In this document: positions 29,507 to 38,006 of the stretch, one piece after another | Layout of the letters: the number at the start of each line of letters is the position of its first letter | How positions within the stretch are numbered: the first letter of the stretch is position 1 | Assembly (NCBI RefSeq): GCF_003626535.1 | Contig: NZ_RBAL01000004.1 | Location: forward strand, 1 to 64,000 | DNA length: 64,000 nt | From: Streptomyces hoynatensis | GTDB taxonomy: Bacteria > Actinomycetota > Actinomycetes > Streptomycetales > Streptomycetaceae | Direction: 5' to 3' | Translations under genes and position numbers: made by a program | The notes under the pieces: model-generated | What the model was told of the DNA's origin: nothing | Databases searched by the model: none | The model's input: the letters and a program-made list of their open reading frames with translations, nothing else

Positions 29507-30087
29507 GTCTCCCGGCGGCCGACGAACTGTTCCGTAATACCGGTGGGGCCGCGGTGCAGCCCTCGACCCCGCACGAGCACGGGGGCGGCGGCACCGCAGC
29601 CGAGGCCGCGCCGCGCGTCCCCGCGCCCGCGGGGGAGCCGCGGCAGGGCGCCGCGGACGGCGCCGAGGGCGCCGAGTCCGGCGGCCAGGCGGCCGAGGAG
29701 GGCCGCAGGCGCCGGATGGCGGCGGAGGCGCCCGCGCGCGGCGCCACCGAGCGCCAGGTCCCCGGGCAGCCCAAGCGCGACGCGACCGGCCCCGGCGCCT
29801 CCGCGGGCGCCAAGGGCGCCAGGGCGGGCGCGGCTCCCGCCCCGCGCAAGGGCGGGCGCCCGGCGCGCAGGCCCAGCGGGCGCGAGCGCCACGACGAGAA
29901 GATCACGGTCTACGTCTCCGCCGAGGAGCTGATGGACCTCGAACACGCCCGCCTCGTGCTGCGCGGCGAGCACGGCCTCGCCGTCGACCGCGGCCGCATC
30001 GTCCGGGAGGCCGTCGCCGTCGTGCTGGCCGACCTCGAATCCCGCGGCGAGGCGAGCATCCTCGTGCGCCGCCTCCGCGGGCGCTGA
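29491..30087 (+). CDS. Putative ribbon-helix-helix partner of ParA
   Basis: 198 residues. Residues 1 to ~130 are low complexity and likely disordered. Residues 137-190 (KITVYVSAEELMDLEHARLVL, then VDRGRIVREAVAVVLADLES) have the strand-helix-helix pattern of MetJ/Arc-type ribbon-helix-helix DNA-binding domains. GTG 29491 has AGGGAGG 11 nt upstream and overlaps the parA end by 16 bp; a second candidate is GTG 29503 (GTGA overlap). By analogy with ParG-type proteins it could be the DNA-binding, ATPase-stimulating partner of ParA. This assignment is from pattern only. Confidence 0.7.
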   Translation: MPRRVSLPAADELFRNTGGAAVQPSTPHEHGGGGTAAEAAPRVPAPAGEPRQGAADGAEGAESGGQAAEEGRRRRMAAEAPARGATERQVPGQPKRDATGPGASAGAKGARAGAAPAPRKGGRPARRPSGRERHDEKITVYVSAEELMDLEHARLVLRGEHGLAVDRGRIVREAVAVVLADLESRGEASILVRRLRGR

Positions 30088-30119
30088 CGGCGCCGCGCCT
30101 CCGGCCCGCCGCCGAGCGA

Positions 30120-30125
30120 TACCCT
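30120..30125 (+). promoter_or_regulatory. -10-like TACCCT before scpA
   Basis: TACCCT ends 8 nt before ATG 30134, with no ribosome site between. This suggests an extra leaderless start for scpA besides read-through from parA. Confidence 0.4.
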
Positions 30126-30133
30126 GCCCCGCG

Positions 30134-31483
30134 ATGACCCCGCCCCCCGCCCGCCGCCCCCTCGGCCGCGGCCCGGGCACCGCCCCCGCCGCGGCGCCCG
30201 GCGCCCCCGCCGCGCCCGGCGAACCCGTGCCGACCGGGCGGCCCGCGCCCGTGCCGCAGGCCCCCGCCGCCCCGGCGCCGGCCGCCCCCGGGCAGGCCGC
30301 GTCCCCGTCGGCCCCTCCGGCGCCGGCCGCCCCCGAGCGGCCCGAGCCCGCCCCCGAGCGGCCCGAGCCCGCCCCCGAGCGGCCCGAGCCCGCGCCCGAG
30401 GGGCCCGTGTCCGCCTCCGGGGCCCCCTCCGTTCCCGACGGCGCGCCGCGCGGCGACGGCGCGCGGGAGGCGCACGCCGAGGGCCGCGAGACCCCGGCGG
30501 ACCCGGGAGAGCGGGCCGGGCAGGACGCCGGGAACGGCGAGGGCGCCGGGGACGCCCCGGACCCGGGCGAAGGGGCCGCGGGGGACCGGGGGGCGAAAAA
30601 CGAAGGCGAGGGGGAGGACGAGGGGGAGGACGAGGTCGAGGGGGAGGCCGGGGGCGACGGGGAGGCCGGGGCGGACGACGGCCGGTTCCGGGTGGTGCTC
30701 GAGAACTTCGAGGGCCCCTTCGACCTGCTGCTTCAGCTCATCTCCCGCCACAAGCTGGACGTCACCGAGGTGGCGCTCTCCCGGGTCACCGACGACTTCA
30801 TGGCCCACATCAGGGCCATGGGCCCGGACTGGGACCTCGACCAGACGACGGAGTTCCTCGTCGTCGCCGCCACCCTGCTCGACCTCAAGGCCGCCAGGCT
30901 GCTGCCCGCCGCCGAGGTCGAGGACGAGGCCGACCTCGCGCTGCTCGAGGCCCGCGACCTGCTGTTCGCCCGCCTCCTCCAGTACCGCGCCTTCAAGCGG
31001 GTCGCCGCGATCTTCGAGGACCGGCTGGCCGCGGAGGCGCTGCGCCACCCGCGCACCGTCGGCCTGGAGCCGCACCACGCCGAGCTGCTGCCCGAGGTCG
31101 TCATCAGCATCGGCGCCGAGGGCTTCGCCCGGCTCGCCGTCAAGGCGATGCAGCCCAAGCCGCCGCCCCAGGTCTACGTCGACCACATCCACGCCCCCCT
31201 GGTCAGCGTCCGCGAGCAGGCCAAGCACGTCATCGGCCTGCTCAGGCTGCGGGGCGAGGCCAGCTTCGCCGAGCTGACCGAGGACGCCCCCGACACCCTC
31301 ACCGTGGTCGCCAGGTTCCTCGCCCTGCTGGAGCTGTACCGCGAACGCGCCGTGGCCCTCGACCAGGAGGAGGCGCTCGGCACCCTGATCGTCCGCTGGC
31401 AGGGCGCGGAGCCGGGACGCCCGCTCGTCACCGACGAGTTCGACCAGGAGAGCAGGCCGCAGCCCGAGGAGGAACGCAGATGA
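30134..31483 (+). CDS. scpA: Segregation and condensation protein ScpA, with long disordered N-terminus
   Basis: 449 residues. ScpA is the kleisin that bridges SMC heads. The conserved domain begins about residue 184 (FRVVLENFEGPFDLLLQLISRHKLDVTEVALSRVTDDFM) and runs through TTEFLVVAATLLDLKAARLLP to a C-terminal winged-helix region (LRGEASFAELTEDAPDTLTVVARFLALLELY). The first ~180 residues are first P/A-rich, then E/G/D-rich; most ScpA proteins lack this and are ~250-270 residues. An ERPEPAP repeat lies near residues 67-90. It overlaps scpB by 4 bp (ATGA). Confidence 0.94.
   Translation: MTPPPARRPLGRGPGTAPAAAPGAPAAPGEPVPTGRPAPVPQAPAAPAPAAPGQAASPSAPPAPAAPERPEPAPERPEPAPERPEPAPEGPVSASGAPSVPDGAPRGDGAREAHAEGRETPADPGERAGQDAGNGEGAGDAPDPGEGAAGDRGAKNEGEGEDEGEDEVEGEAGGDGEAGADDGRFRVVLENFEGPFDLLLQLISRHKLDVTEVALSRVTDDFMAHIRAMGPDWDLDQTTEFLVVAATLLDLKAARLLPAAEVEDEADLALLEARDLLFARLLQYRAFKRVAAIFEDRLAAEALRHPRTVGLEPHHAELLPEVVISIGAEGFARLAVKAMQPKPPPQVYVDHIHAPLVSVREQAKHVIGLLRLRGEASFAELTEDAPDTLTVVARFLALLELYRERAVALDQEEALGTLIVRWQGAEPGRPLVTDEFDQESRPQPEEERR
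30331..30398 (+). repeat. In-gene repeat (ERPEPAP) in scpA
   Basis: Three to four near-identical copies of a 21-bp unit, whose core is cccgagcggcccgag, encode the ERPEPAP repeat in the disordered N-terminal arm of ScpA. The copies are nearly identical at DNA level, so recent slippage expansion is likely. Confidence 0.75.
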
Positions 31484-32166
31484 GCAGCACGGCGCCGAGC
31501 GCCGCCGCGACCGGCGGCGGGGAGGCCGCGACCGGCGGTGAGGAGGCCGCGCCCGCCCTCAAGCCCTCCCTGGAGGCCGTCCTCATGGTCGTGGACGAGC
31601 CCGCCACCGAGGAGCACCTCGCGAAGGTGCTCGGCCGTCCCCGGCGCGTGGTCGCCGCCGCCCTGCGCGAACTGGCCGACGAGTACACCCGCGAGGGCCG
31701 CGGCTTCGAGCTGCGCCTGGTCGCCGGCGGCTGGCGCTTCTACACCCGCGCCGCGTACGCCGAGGCCGTCGAGGCCTTCGTGCTCGACGGCCAGCACGCC
31801 CGCCTCACCCAGGCCGCCCTGGAGACCCTCGCGGTCGTCGCCTACCGGCAGCCGGTCAGCCGTTCCCGGGTCTCGGCCATCCGCGGCGTGAACTGCGACG
31901 GGGTCATGCGCACCCTGCTCCAGCGGGGTCTGCTCGCCGAGGCGGGCACCGAACCCGAGACAGGTGCGATCCTTTACGTGACGACGCACTACTTCCTCGA
32001 ACGGATGGGCCTGCGCGGCCTGGACGAACTGCCCGAGCTCGCGCCCTTCCTCCCCGAGGCGGACCAGGTCGAGGGCGAGAGCCAGGAGGCCGGGGACACG
32101 GCGTCGTCGTTCACCGGCCTGGTGGACGCGGAAGACGACAGCGGCGACTCCCCTACGGATCATTGA
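31480..32166 (+). CDS. scpB: Segregation and condensation protein ScpB
   Basis: 228 residues with two winged-helix domains: LKPSLEAVLMVVDEPATEEHLAKVLGRP and LTQAALETLAVVAYRQPVSRSRVSAIRGVNCDGVMRTLL, the signature of ScpB. It forms the SMC-ScpA-ScpB condensin. Short A/G-rich N-terminus and acidic tail. ATG 31480 overlaps the scpA stop; its own stop overlaps the start of the pseudouridine synthase gene (TGATG). Confidence 0.95.
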   Translation: MSSTAPSAAATGGGEAATGGEEAAPALKPSLEAVLMVVDEPATEEHLAKVLGRPRRVVAAALRELADEYTREGRGFELRLVAGGWRFYTRAAYAEAVEAFVLDGQHARLTQAALETLAVVAYRQPVSRSRVSAIRGVNCDGVMRTLLQRGLLAEAGTEPETGAILYVTTHYFLERMGLRGLDELPELAPFLPEADQVEGESQEAGDTASSFTGLVDAEDDSGDSPTDH

Positions 32167-33161
32167 TGCGAAGCAGCGGCAGGAACAGCAACCGGAACCA
32201 CCGGGGCGCGGGCAACGGCCGCGACGAGCGACGGCAGCGCACCGGCCGTCCCCGCCCCGAGGAGCGGACGTACGGCAGGACGTACGGCGGGAAGGGAACG
32301 GCGGCCGGCCAGGGTGGCGGCGGCAAGCGGCGGCCCCAGGCCCCGGCCCGTTCCCGCGAGTACGACGCCCAGATCGAGGAGCGCAACCGCGAGCGGCACG
32401 AGAAGCCGCCCGTGCGCCTCCCCAGGACCTTCGGCGAGCCCGAGGGCGAGCGGCTGCAGAAGGTGCTGGCCAGGGCCGGCCTCGGCTCCCGCCGCTCCTG
32501 CGAGGAGCTGATCGAGCAGGGCAGGGTCGAGGTCAACGGCAAGGTCGTCACCTCCCAGGGACGGCGCGTCGACCCGGAACGCGACGAGATCAAGGTGGAC
32601 GGGCTGACCGTCGCCGCCCAGTCGTACCTGTTCTTCGCCCTCAACAAGCCCGCGGGCGTCGTGGCCTCCATGGAGGACCCGGAGGGCCGCCAGTGCCTCG
32701 GCGACTACGTGCAGAACCGCGAGACCCGCCTCTTCCACGTCGGCCGCCTGGACACCGAGACCGAGGGCCTGATCTTCCTCACCAACCACGGGGAGCTGGC
32801 CCACCGCCTCACCCACCCCAGGTACGGCGTCGCCAAGACCTACCTGGCCGCCATCCAGGGCCCCATCCCGCGCGACCTGGGCAAGCGCCTGAAGGAGGGC
32901 ATCCAGCTCGACGACGGCTACGCCCGCGCCGACCACTTCCGGATCGTGGAGAACACGGGGAAGAACTACCTGGTCGAGGTGACGCTGCACGAGGGCCGCA
33001 AGCACATCGTGCGCCGCATGCTCGCCGCGGCCGGCTTCCCCGTGGACAAGCTGGTGCGCACCAGCTTCGGGCCGATCAAGCTGGGGGACCAGAAGTCGGG
33101 CTGGCTGCGGCGGATGACCCACACCGAGGTCGGGCAGCTGATGCGCGAGGTCGGCCTGTGA
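32166..33161 (+). CDS. Pseudouridine synthase, RsuA/RluB family
   Basis: 331 residues. A basic, disordered N-terminal ~90 residues (many R, G, N) is followed by an S4 domain (ERLQKVLARAGLGSRRSCEELIEQGRVEVNGKVV) and the synthase domain. The catalytic Asp is in HVGRLDTETEGLIFLTN, with KxGV-type KTYLAAIQGP and EGRKHIVRRMLAA. By family it probably acts like RluB on 23S rRNA helix 89, downstream of scpAB as in Bacillus. ATG 32166 is used; a TTG at 32163 is an alternative. Confidence 0.93.
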   Translation: MRSSGRNSNRNHRGAGNGRDERRQRTGRPRPEERTYGRTYGGKGTAAGQGGGGKRRPQAPARSREYDAQIEERNRERHEKPPVRLPRTFGEPEGERLQKVLARAGLGSRRSCEELIEQGRVEVNGKVVTSQGRRVDPERDEIKVDGLTVAAQSYLFFALNKPAGVVASMEDPEGRQCLGDYVQNRETRLFHVGRLDTETEGLIFLTNHGELAHRLTHPRYGVAKTYLAAIQGPIPRDLGKRLKEGIQLDDGYARADHFRIVENTGKNYLVEVTLHEGRKHIVRRMLAAAGFPVDKLVRTSFGPIKLGDQKSGWLRRMTHTEVGQLMREVGL

Positions 33162-33192
33162 TCCGCCCGCGGCCCGGCCGGCCTGCCCCGAC

Positions 33193-33198
33193 TACGCT
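33193..33198 (+). promoter_or_regulatory. -10-like TACGCT before tyrA
   Basis: TACGCT ends 6 nt before ATG 33205, the leaderless spacing; no ribosome site precedes the ATG. Confidence 0.5.
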
Positions 33199-33204
33199 GG
33201 GCTG

Positions 33205-34290
33205 ATGCGCACCGCACTCGTCCTCGGCACCGGCCTGATCGGCACGTCCGCCGCCCTGGCGCTGTCCGCGCGCGGCGTGCGGGTGCACCTGGAGGACCGG
33301 GACCCGGACCAGCCGCGGACGGCCGCCGCGCTGGGCGCAGGCACGGAGGAGCCGCCCGAGGGGCCCGTCGACCTCGCGGTGGTCGCCGTGCCGCCCGCCC
33401 ACCTCGCCCCCGCCCTGCTCGCCCTCCAGCGGCGGGGCGCGGCCCGGGGCTACGTCGACGTGGGCAGTGTGAAGGGCGGGCCGCGGCGCGAACTGGCCGC
33501 GCTCGGCGGCGACCTGGGCACCTACCTCGGCACGCACCCCATGGCGGGCAAGGAGCGCTCCGGGCCGCTGGCGGCCACCGCCGACCTCTTCGAGGGCAGG
33601 CCCTGGGTGCTCACCCCGACGCCCACCCTGGACACCGAGGTGCTCAACCTGGCGCTTGAGCTGGTCGCGCTGTGCCGGGCGGTGCCCGTGGTGATGGACG
33701 CCGACGCCCACGACCGGGCCGTCGCCCTGGTCTCGCACACCCCGCAGCTGGTCTCCAGCCTGGTCGCCGCCCGCCTGGAGCGGGCGGAGGAGGCGGCGGT
33801 GCGGCTGTGCGGACAGGGCATCCGCGACGTGACCAGGATCGCGGCCTCCGACCCGGGGATGTGGCTCGACATCCTCGCCGCCAACCCGGGGCCGGTCGCC
33901 GACGTCCTCGCCGAGGTCGCCGCCGACCTCGACGAGACCGTGCGCGCCCTGCGCGCCCTGGAGTCCGCGGACGAGGCCAAGCGCGGGGCGGGGGCGGCCG
34001 GCGTCGAGGCCATGCTGCGCCGCGGGCGGGCGGGACGGGAGCGGGTGCCGGGCAAGCACGGGGCGGCGCCCGCCGCGTACGAGACGGTCGGGGTGCACAT
34101 CTCCGACCGGCCGGGCGAGCTGGCCAGGATCTTCGCCGACGCGGGCCGCGCCGGGGTCAACATCGAGGACGTCCGCATCGAGCACGCCACCGGGCAGGCG
34201 GCGGGCCTGGTGCAGCTGTCGGTGGAGCCGGAGGCCGCCCGGGTGCTCACCCAGGCCCTGCGCGAACACGGCTGGTCCGTGCGGCAGTAG
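33205..34290 (+). CDS. tyrA: Prephenate dehydrogenase with C-terminal ACT domain
   Basis: 361 residues. NAD-binding start LVLGTGLIGTSAALAL, the substrate region THPMAGKERSGP (with catalytic His) and LVSHTPQLVSSLVA. The ACT domain (YETVGVHISDRPGELARIFADAGRAGVNIEDVRIEHA) occupies the last ~75 residues and suggests feedback by tyrosine. It catalyses oxidative decarboxylation of prephenate to hydroxyphenylpyruvate. It appears leaderless, and starts a tyrA-cmk-plsC-der series. Confidence 0.93.
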   Translation: MRTALVLGTGLIGTSAALALSARGVRVHLEDRDPDQPRTAAALGAGTEEPPEGPVDLAVVAVPPAHLAPALLALQRRGAARGYVDVGSVKGGPRRELAALGGDLGTYLGTHPMAGKERSGPLAATADLFEGRPWVLTPTPTLDTEVLNLALELVALCRAVPVVMDADAHDRAVALVSHTPQLVSSLVAARLERAEEAAVRLCGQGIRDVTRIAASDPGMWLDILAANPGPVADVLAEVAADLDETVRALRALESADEAKRGAGAAGVEAMLRRGRAGRERVPGKHGAAPAAYETVGVHISDRPGELARIFADAGRAGVNIEDVRIEHATGQAAGLVQLSVEPEAARVLTQALREHGWSVRQ

Positions 34291-34559
34291 CCCCCCGGGG
34301 GCCCGCCCCGGGCCCTCGGGGGCGGTGCGGGGTCACCCGCCGGGGGCCGGTAGTCTTCTCCTCCGGAGTGTTCTTCGAAAACCGTCTCCCGAGCCTTCAG
34401 GGGAGCCCCTTCCCCGGGCCTCCCGCCGAGGGCCACCGCCGGGTCCGTCCCGGGGCCGGAGCCTGGGCCGCGCCGCGGGCTCGCCCCGGGAAGGCCCGCC
34501 AGGACCACCCGCTTCCGCGCGCCCGCCGCGTGGCCGCTCTCAGAAAGGTGCCCACCGCC

Positions 34560-35249
34560 GTGGCTGCAACCCCCGTCATCGTTGCCATCGACGGCCCCTC
34601 CGGGACGGGCAAGTCGAGCACGTCCAAGGCGGTCGCCATCCGCCTCGGCCTTGGCTTCCTCGACACCGGCGCGCAGTACCGGGCGATGACCTGGTGGATG
34701 CTGTCGAACGGCATCGACGTCGACGACCCGGCCGCGGTGGCCGCCGCCTCGGCCAAGCCCACGATCGTCTCCGGCACCGACCCGCAGGCCCCGACGATCA
34801 CCGTGGACGGCACGGACGTCTCGGTGCCGATCCGCGGCCGGGAGGTCACCGCCGCGGTGAGCGCGGTGAGCGCCGTGCCCGAGGTGCGGGCCAGGATCAC
34901 CGAGCTGCAGCGCAGCATCGCGGCCGAGGCGCCCGCCGGCATCGTCGTCGAGGGCAGGGACATCGGCACCACCGTGCTGCCGAACGCCGACCTGAAGGTG
35001 TTCCTGACCGCCTCGCCCGAGGCGCGGGCCGCCCGCCGCAGCGGGGAGCTGCGGGGCAAGGAGGCCGCCGACCTGGCGAGCACCCGGGAGGCCCTGATCA
35101 AGCGCGACGCCGCCGACGCGGGGCGCAAGACCTCCCCGATGGCGAAGGCGGCCGACGCCGTCGAGGTGGACACCACCGAGCTGACCCTCGACGAGGTCGT
35201 CGCGTGCGTGGTCGGCCTCGTCGAAGAGCGCCGACGGCCCCTCCGGTGA
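34560..35249 (+). CDS. cmk: Cytidylate kinase
   Basis: 229 residues. P-loop GPSGTGKSS, then LGLGFLDTGAQYRAMTW, VVEGRDIGTTVLPNADLKVFLTAS and the LID-type RDAADAGRKTSPM. It phosphorylates CMP and dCMP. GTG 34560 has AGAAAGG 11 nt before it; an alternative GTG 34548 lies inside that site. The 269 bp upstream is a GC-rich untranslated region with several stem-forming tracts. It overlaps plsC as GTGA. Confidence 0.95.
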   Translation: MAATPVIVAIDGPSGTGKSSTSKAVAIRLGLGFLDTGAQYRAMTWWMLSNGIDVDDPAAVAAASAKPTIVSGTDPQAPTITVDGTDVSVPIRGREVTAAVSAVSAVPEVRARITELQRSIAAEAPAGIVVEGRDIGTTVLPNADLKVFLTASPEARAARRSGELRGKEAADLASTREALIKRDAADAGRKTSPMAKAADAVEVDTTELTLDEVVACVVGLVEERRRPLR

Positions 35250-35896
35250 GCAGGTCGGGCCCGCCGCACGCGCGCGGTGCGGCGGCCGGGCGGCGGCTCG
35301 CGGTCGCCGTCGTCCACACGGCCTACCGGCCCCGGGTGCTCGGCGCCTGGCGGGTCCCGGACACCGGGCCCGCCATCCTGGCCGTCAACCACTCGCACAA
35401 CGTCGACGGGCCGGTGCTGATGGGCACGGCGCCGCGGCCGGTGCACTTCCTGGTGAAGAAGGAGGTCTTCGTCGGGCCGGTGGGCGCCTTCCTGCGGGGC
35501 ATAGGGCAGGTCAGCGTCGACCGGCACGGGACCGACCGGCGGGCGGTCACCACCGCGCTGGCCGTGCTGGACGCGGGCGGCGTGCTCGGCATCTTCCCCG
35601 AGGGCACCAGGGGCGGCGGGGACTTCGCCAGGCTGCGCGCCGGGCTGGCGTACTTCGCGCTCCGCTCCCAGACGCCCGTCGTGCCGGTGGCGGTGTTCGG
35701 CAGCAACGAGCGCCGCGGCCGGGTGATCCCGGCGCTGCCGCCGCTGCGTGGCCGGATCGACATAGTGTTCGGCGATCCGTTCACCGTGGGCGGCGGGGGC
35801 AGGCGCACCGGGGCGGCACTGGACGAGGCGACCGCCCGCCTCCAGGAGCGGCTGACCGCTCACCTGAAGGACGCCAGAGGGCTCACCGGCCGCTAG
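35246..35896 (+). CDS. 1-acyl-glycerol-3-phosphate acyltransferase (PlsC-like)
   Basis: 216 residues. Acyltransferase motifs HSHNVD (HX4D), GIGQVSVDR and FPEGTRGGG are present, then a VVPVAVFGSNE block. It transfers an acyl group in phospholipid synthesis. GTG 35246 overlaps the cmk stop (GTGA), so translation is coupled; the cmk-plsC-der order is conserved in actinomycetes. Only a weak hydrophobic segment at the N-terminus. Confidence 0.92.
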   Translation: MSRSGPPHARGAAAGRRLAVAVVHTAYRPRVLGAWRVPDTGPAILAVNHSHNVDGPVLMGTAPRPVHFLVKKEVFVGPVGAFLRGIGQVSVDRHGTDRRAVTTALAVLDAGGVLGIFPEGTRGGGDFARLRAGLAYFALRSQTPVVPVAVFGSNERRGRVIPALPPLRGRIDIVFGDPFTVGGGGRRTGAALDEATARLQERLTAHLKDARGLTGR

Positions 35897-36010
35897 CGGC
35901 GCGCGACACTTGAGACGGGGCGCCGCGCGCGGGCGCCCGGCACACGACCAGCCACACCGGCCGCGCGGCCGGATGGGGCGCAGACGAGTACGGACGAGGA
36001 ACGCAACTCC

Positions 36011-37477
36011 ATGACAGAGCAGAACCACCAGGGCACCGCGGGACCGCACGGTGCGCTCGGCGAGGCCGAGTACGCGGAGTTCATGGAGCTCGCCGCGGAA
36101 TCGGGCTTCGACGCGGAGGAGGTCGAGAGCGACCTCGCCGCCGCGGCCACGGGACCGCTGCCGGTGCTCGCCGTCGTCGGCCGCCCCAATGTCGGCAAGT
36201 CGACACTGGTCAACCGGATCATCGGCCGCCGCGAGGCCGTCGTCGAGGACCGGCCGGGCGTCACCAGGGACCGGGTCACCTACGAGGCGGAGTGGACCGG
36301 CCGGCGCTTCAAGGTGGTGGACACCGGCGGCTGGGAACAGGACGTCCTCGGCATCCAGGCCTCGGTGGCCGCCCAGGCCGAGTTCGCGGTCGAGGCGGCC
36401 GACGCGGTCGTCCTCGTCGTGGACGCCACGGTGGGCGTGACCGACGCCGACGAGGCCGTCGTCAAGCTGCTGCGGCGCGCCGGGAAGCCGGTCGTGCTGT
36501 GCGCCAACAAGGTCGACGGCAGCTCCATGGAGGCCGAGGCCGCGTACCTGTGGTCCCTGGGCGTCGGCGAGCCGCACCCCGTCTCCGCCCTGCACGGCAG
36601 GGGCACGGGCGATCTGCTCGACGCCGTGCTGGACGCGCTGCCGGAGGCACCGGCCGAGACCTTCGGCGCCACCGTCGGGGGCCCGCGCCGGATCGCGCTG
36701 ATCGGCCGGCCGAACGTCGGCAAGTCCTCGCTGCTGAACCGGGCCGCGGGCGAGGAGCGGGTCGTGGTGCACGAGACGGCGGGAACCACCCGCGACCCGG
36801 TGGACGAGCTGATCGAACTCGGCGGCAAGACCTGGAAGTTCGTCGACACCGCCGGCATCAGGCGCCGCGTGCACCTGCAGGGCGGGGCGGACTACTACGC
36901 CTCGCTGCGCACCGCCGCGGCCCTGGAGCGGGCGGAGGTCGCCGTCGTCCTGATCGACGTCACCGAGCCGATCAGCGTGCAGGACACCCGCATCATCACG
37001 ATGGCCGTGGACGCGGGGCGCGCCCTGGTGATCGCCTACAACAAGTGGGACCTGCTGGACGAGGAGCGCCGCTTCTACCTGGAGCGGGAGATCGAGCAGG
37101 AGCTGGTGCAGGTGCGCTGGGCGCCGCGGGTCAACATCTCGGCGCGCACCGGACGCCACCTGGAGAAGCTGGTCCCGGCGGTGGAGACGGCGCTCGCCGG
37201 CTGGGAGAGCCGGGTGCCGACCGGCAAGCTGAACGCGTTCCTCGGCCAGCTCGTCGCCTCGCACCCGCACCCGCTGCGCGGCGGGAAGCAGCCGCGCATC
37301 CTCTTCGGCACCCAGGCGGGGACGCGGCCCCCCCGGTTCGTCCTCTTCGCCTCCGGCTTCCTCGAGGCGGGCTACCGCAGGTTCATCGAGCGGCGGCTGC
37401 GCGAGGAGTTCGGCTTCGAGGGCAGCCCGATCCACGTGTCGGTGCGGGTGCGGGAAAAGCGGTCGAGGAAGAAGTAG
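36011..37477 (+). CDS. der: Ribosome-associated GTPase Der (EngA)
   Basis: 488 residues: an acidic ~50-residue N-terminal extension, then two tandem GTPase domains (G1 GRPNVGKST near residue 57 and GRPNVGKSS near 233; switch [10 protein letters not shown] and [15 protein letters not shown] and NKWD base-recognition motifs) and a KH-like C-terminal domain ([21 protein letters not shown]). It acts in 50S subunit assembly. The start follows a gaggaac site with 12-nt spacing. Confidence 0.96.
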   Translation: MTEQNHQGTAGPHGALGEAEYAEFMELAAESGFDAEEVESDLAAAATGPLPVLAVVGRPNVGKSTLVNRIIGRREAVVEDRPGVTRDRVTYEAEWTGRRFKVVDTGGWEQDVLGIQASVAAQAEFAVEAADAVVLVVDATVGVTDADEAVVKLLRRAGKPVVLCANKVDGSSMEAEAAYLWSLGVGEPHPVSALHGRGTGDLLDAVLDALPEAPAETFGATVGGPRRIALIGRPNVGKSSLLNRAAGEERVVVHETAGTTRDPVDELIELGGKTWKFVDTAGIRRRVHLQGGADYYASLRTAAALERAEVAVVLIDVTEPISVQDTRIITMAVDAGRALVIAYNKWDLLDEERRFYLEREIEQELVQVRWAPRVNISARTGRHLEKLVPAVETALAGWESRVPTGKLNAFLGQLVASHPHPLRGGKQPRILFGTQAGTRPPRFVLFASGFLEAGYRRFIERRLREEFGFEGSPIHVSVRVREKRSRKK

Positions 37478-37513
37478 CGGGCCCGGCGGCCCCGTTGGTG
37501 CCCGCGGGGCCGC

Positions 37514-37921
37514 TCACAGCCCGTGCACGGCCGAGTGGGCGCCGCCCTCGTGCCTGGCGGGGGTGAGGGCCGCCGCGGGGGCGGGCTCGCCCGGGTATCC
37601 GTAGCCGTAGCCGCCGTGCCTGCGGTCGTAGTCGCCCCAACTGCCGTAGCCCACGCCGTGGATGGTGCCGAAGGCCACGAAGCGCAGCTCCTCCTCGCCC
37701 GAGCGGTCGCCGGGCAGGGCGCGGAAGAGCCTGCGGTACTCGGCGCACAGCGAGTCGTAGATGGGCGTCGCGGAGGCCGTCGGCCCCTCGTAGGGGGCCC
37801 GCATGGCGGGGATCGCGGGACTCGCGGTGGACAGGGGCGGAACCGCGGGAACCGCCGGAACGTGGCGGTAGGCGGGGGAATGTCCCGAAGGCGCCGTGCG
37901 TGAGGGTTCGTAGGAATGCAC
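37514..37921 (-). CDS. Hypothetical protein, Gly/Tyr-rich C-terminus
   Basis: 135 residues. The N-terminal 50 are P/A/S-rich; the middle (PIYDSLCAEYRRLFRALPGDRSGEEELRFVAFGTIH) looks helical and conserved-like; the C-terminus has GYGSWGDYDRRHGGYGYGYPGE. No signal peptide or known domain. GTG 37921 follows AAGGGG at a rather short distance. The function is unknown. Confidence 0.65.
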   Translation of the reverse strand: MHSYEPSRTAPSGHSPAYRHVPAVPAVPPLSTASPAIPAMRAPYEGPTASATPIYDSLCAEYRRLFRALPGDRSGEEELRFVAFGTIHGVGYGSWGDYDRRHGGYGYGYPGEPAPAAALTPARHEGGAHSAVHGL

Positions 37922-37939
37922 GTCCCCTTCAACGAGACC

Positions 37940-37963
37940 GCGGCCCCGCGGATGCGGGGCCGC
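37940..37963 (-). terminator. 10-bp hairpin with GGAT loop
   Basis: gcggccccgc (37940-37949) pairs with gcggggccgc (37954-37963) around ggat. It lies downstream of the hypothetical gene ending at 38007 and upstream of the one starting at 37921. It would terminate the former without a U-tract. Confidence 0.7.
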
Positions 37964-38006
37964 GCGACGGTATACCTGATCGCCTCAGCCGGGGGCGCGC
38001 CGGGGT

